Below, piece by piece: positions 5,136-6,277 of a stretch of DNA of 6,277 nt. Under the pieces are notes generated by a model. That model was not told the DNA's origin. It ran no database searches and worked only from the letters and a program-made list of their open reading frames with translations. A program made the translations under genes and the position numbers. Each line of letters opens with the position of its first letter. Position 1 is the first letter of the stretch. Source of the stretch: Myxococcales bacterium (GTDB lineage Bacteria > Myxococcota_A > Polyangia > Nannocystales > Nannocystaceae); contig JAGQIT010000517.1 of assembly GCA_020431135.1 (NCBI GenBank), forward strand, positions 1 through 6,277, in the 5' to 3' direction.

Positions 5136-5141
5136 CTCCGG

Positions 5142-6188
5142 ATGCCTGGACGCAGCCGGCCCGAGCGCGCGACCTTCGTGGGCTCCGCGGCCGCGACCTG
5201 GGTCTTCGCCGCGCTCTACTTCTGCTGCTACGCGCCCTACAGCGCCCTCGCCAAGGCGCTGTCCAGCGGCGCGTATCCGGGCCTCGAGCGCGGCGTGCCC
5301 GGGGCCGCGCTCCTCCCCCTCGCCAACCTCAGCGCCCTCGCGGTGCTCCTCCTCGCCTTCAGCCTCGGCGGCTTCTGGCGCTACGCCTCGCGCCTCGAGA
5401 TCGGGCGCCTGAAGCTGCCGTGGCCGACCTGGTCGACCGCCGCCTCCGGGGCGTGCATGGCCGTGATCATGCTGACCACGACCCTCGCCTACACCTTCGA
5501 GGGCGTCTCGATAGTCTTCGTGATGCTGCTGATGCGCGGCGGCGTCCTGCTGATCGCGCCGCTCGTCGACCTCGTCGCCAAGCGGCGCGCGCGGTGGTTC
5601 GCGTGGCTCGGCCTCGGCCTCGCCCTGGCCGCGCTCGTCGTCGCCTTCGCCGAGCGCGGCGGCTACGCGATCAGCCTCGGCTGCGCCGTCGACATCGGCC
5701 TCTACCTGCTCGCCTACCTCGTCCGCCTGCGGATCATGAGCGCCGAGGCCAAGACCGCCGACGCCGCGGTCACCAAGCGCTACCTCGTCGAGGAGCAGCT
5801 CACCGCCGCGACGCTAAGCGTCGCGCTCCTCGCCGCCCTCGGCTGGGCCGGCCGCGGCGAGCTCATGAGCACGATCCGCGCCGGCTTCGTCGACCTCCCG
5901 GCCTCCGGCGTCGCCCTCGAGACGGTGCTCCTCGGCGCCCTCTCCGAGGGCGTCATGCTCTTCGGCAGCCTCGTCTTCCTCGACGCCCGCGCCAACACCT
6001 TCAGCGTCGCCGTCAACCGCAGCACCAGCGTCCTCGCCGGCGTCGTCGCGGCCTTCGCCCTCTTCTGGCTCCTCGACCAGCCGGCCCCGAGCGCCCACCA
6101 GCTCGTCGGCGCCGGGCTGGTCCTCCTGGCGATCGCCTCCCTCGGCTTCGGCCCGCACGTCGCTGACGCTCTCCGACGCCGGCGTTGA
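5142..6188 (+). CDS. Ten-helix DMT/EamA-like integral membrane protein
   Basis: The 348-residue product has a short basic N-terminus and about ten hydrophobic segments, roughly at 12-32, 54-78, 96-114, 120-144, 152-170, 175-195, 218-238, 255-282, 285-311 and 318-336. It ends in a basic cytoplasmic tail (RRRR). Helix number, length and two weakly similar halves fit the drug/metabolite transporter (EamA-like) superfamily. Segment FEGVSIVFVMLLMRGGVLLIAPLVDL would correspond to the end of the first half, and VNRSTSVLAGVVAAFALFWLLDQ plus HQLVGAGLVLLA to the paired helices at the end of the second. The match is to the general pattern, not to a named subfamily, so the substrate is unknown. ATG 5142 is chosen over upstream in-frame starts (frame open to 5085) because TATACT lies 6 bases before it and the translation before it is not membrane-like. 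The gene diverges from the TIGR02996-like gene. An inner-membrane location is inferred. Confidence 0.75.
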   Translation: MPGRSRPERATFVGSAAATWVFAALYFCCYAPYSALAKALSSGAYPGLERGVPGAALLPLANLSALAVLLLAFSLGGFWRYASRLEIGRLKLPWPTWSTAASGACMAVIMLTTTLAYTFEGVSIVFVMLLMRGGVLLIAPLVDLVAKRRARWFAWLGLGLALAALVVAFAERGGYAISLGCAVDIGLYLLAYLVRLRIMSAEAKTADAAVTKRYLVEEQLTAATLSVALLAALGWAGRGELMSTIRAGFVDLPASGVALETVLLGALSEGVMLFGSLVFLDARANTFSVAVNRSTSVLAGVVAAFALFWLLDQPAPSAHQLVGAGLVLLAIASLGFGPHVADALRRRR

Positions 6189-6195
6189 GCGTCGG
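6173..6195 (+). terminator. Hairpin spanning the membrane-protein stop codon
   Basis: CCGACGC (6173-6179) pairs perfectly with GCGTCGG (6189-6195) around a 9-base loop that contains the last codons and the TGA. No T-tract follows. It is a possible terminator or 3'-end structure. Confidence 0.3.
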
Positions 6196-6202
6196 CGGAG
6201 AA

Positions 6203-6252
6203 GCTGACCACATCCGCCCCGGAGAGGGCTACGTCAGCATCAATGAGCTGAC
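6203..6252. repeat. Alternating GCTGAC / GTCAGC / GCTGAC repeats
   Basis: GCTGAC occurs at 6203-6208 and 6247-6252, and its reverse complement GTCAGC at 6233-6238. The central copy can pair with either flank (loops of 24 or 8 bases), giving two mutually exclusive hairpins. The position between a plus-strand stop and a possible minus-strand stop suggests a terminator role for convergent genes, but the arms are only 6 bp. Confidence 0.3.
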
Positions 6253-6257
6253 CCGTC

Positions 6258-6277
6258 CTAGCGCTTCTTGCCGTGCT
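6258..6277 (-). CDS. Possible 3' tip of a minus-strand gene
   Basis: On the minus strand the last bases read in one frame as His-Gly-Lys-Lys-Arg followed by TAG (6260 to 6258). A basic tail like this is a common protein C-terminus, and the 69-base spacing from the convergent membrane-protein gene is reasonable. Only five complete codons are visible, so the protein cannot be identified and the call may be chance. Confidence 0.25.

Larger units (their letters stand above)
4872..5141. other. Divergent intergenic region with two dyads
   Basis: These 270 bases separate two divergently transcribed genes and contain no credible coding sequence. They include a 9-11-9 inverted repeat (4942-4970), a 6-3-6 palindrome (4977-4991), two direct copies of GCGCCTGG (5004-5011 and 5017-5024), and a -10-like TATACT at 5130 for the rightward gene. 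For the leftward gene, TATCAC on the minus strand (4906 to 4901) is a weak -10 candidate that would give a leader of roughly 20-25 bases. Confidence 0.55.

Noticed and set aside
5420..6166. 248-codon plus-strand frame inside the membrane-protein gene
   Set aside because: It is an Arg/Pro-rich shadow frame, whereas the overlapping frame encodes clear membrane helices.
1..6277. CRISPR array, tRNA, rRNA, insertion sequence or defence system
   Set aside because: No regularly spaced repeats, cloverleaf sequences, rRNA-like blocks, transposase motifs or target-site duplications were seen, and none of the genes matches known defence components.

Overview
The window is very GC-rich DNA with strong G/C preference at third codon positions. 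It most resembles a myxobacterium-like member of the Myxococcota, possibly of the Nannocystis/Enhygromyxa group. The main clue is a secreted lipoprotein at 3326-4126 with a Ser/Gly/Thr/Asp-rich stalk and a Cys-rich body, a style abundant in those bacteria. The DMT-like membrane protein and the TIGR02996-like protein fit the same picture. The taxonomic call is inference, because no rRNA or marker-gene comparison was possible.

Layout: (1) 3-941 (+) is the 3' part of an open frame. Its N-terminal portion is the middle of an acyl-CoA dehydrogenase and its C-terminal portion is the swivelling phospho-histidine domain of a PEP-utilising enzyme. This is either a chimera left by an in-frame deletion, a very unusual fusion, or an assembly artefact. 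(2) 942-1184 is non-coding, with a hairpin just after the first gene and a perfect palindrome touching the next start codon. (3) 1185-2768 (+) is a single-chain class II glycyl-tRNA synthetase, followed 15 bases later by yggX (2784-3065, +), an Fe(II)-trafficking/oxidative-damage protection protein. The two look like one operon. (4) 3066-3325 holds two strong GC hairpins and then a promoter. (5) 3326-4126 (+) is the Cys-rich lipoprotein. (6) It converges on a minus-strand gene (4242-4871), a 209-residue protein with a TIGR02996-like segment and a Cys-patterned C-terminal domain. (7) 4872-5141 is a divergent intergenic region with two adjacent dyad symmetries. (8) 5142-6188 (+) encodes a roughly 10-helix, DMT/EamA-like membrane protein. 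(9) The last 20 bases may be the 3' tip of a minus-strand gene.

A recurring theme is the way genes start. Three plus-strand genes that appear to carry their own promoter (glyS, the lipoprotein, the membrane protein) have a TA-containing -10-like hexamer 6-8 bases before the start codon and no Shine-Dalgarno sequence, which suggests leaderless mRNAs. The operon-internal gene yggX instead has a clear GGAG Shine-Dalgarno. Apart from glyS-yggX (translation and iron/oxidative-stress housekeeping), the genes do not form an obvious shared pathway. I did not find a convincing new multi-gene system. The points most worth a second look are the ACAD/PEP-His chimera, the palindrome at the glyS start and the paired dyads at 4942-4991.
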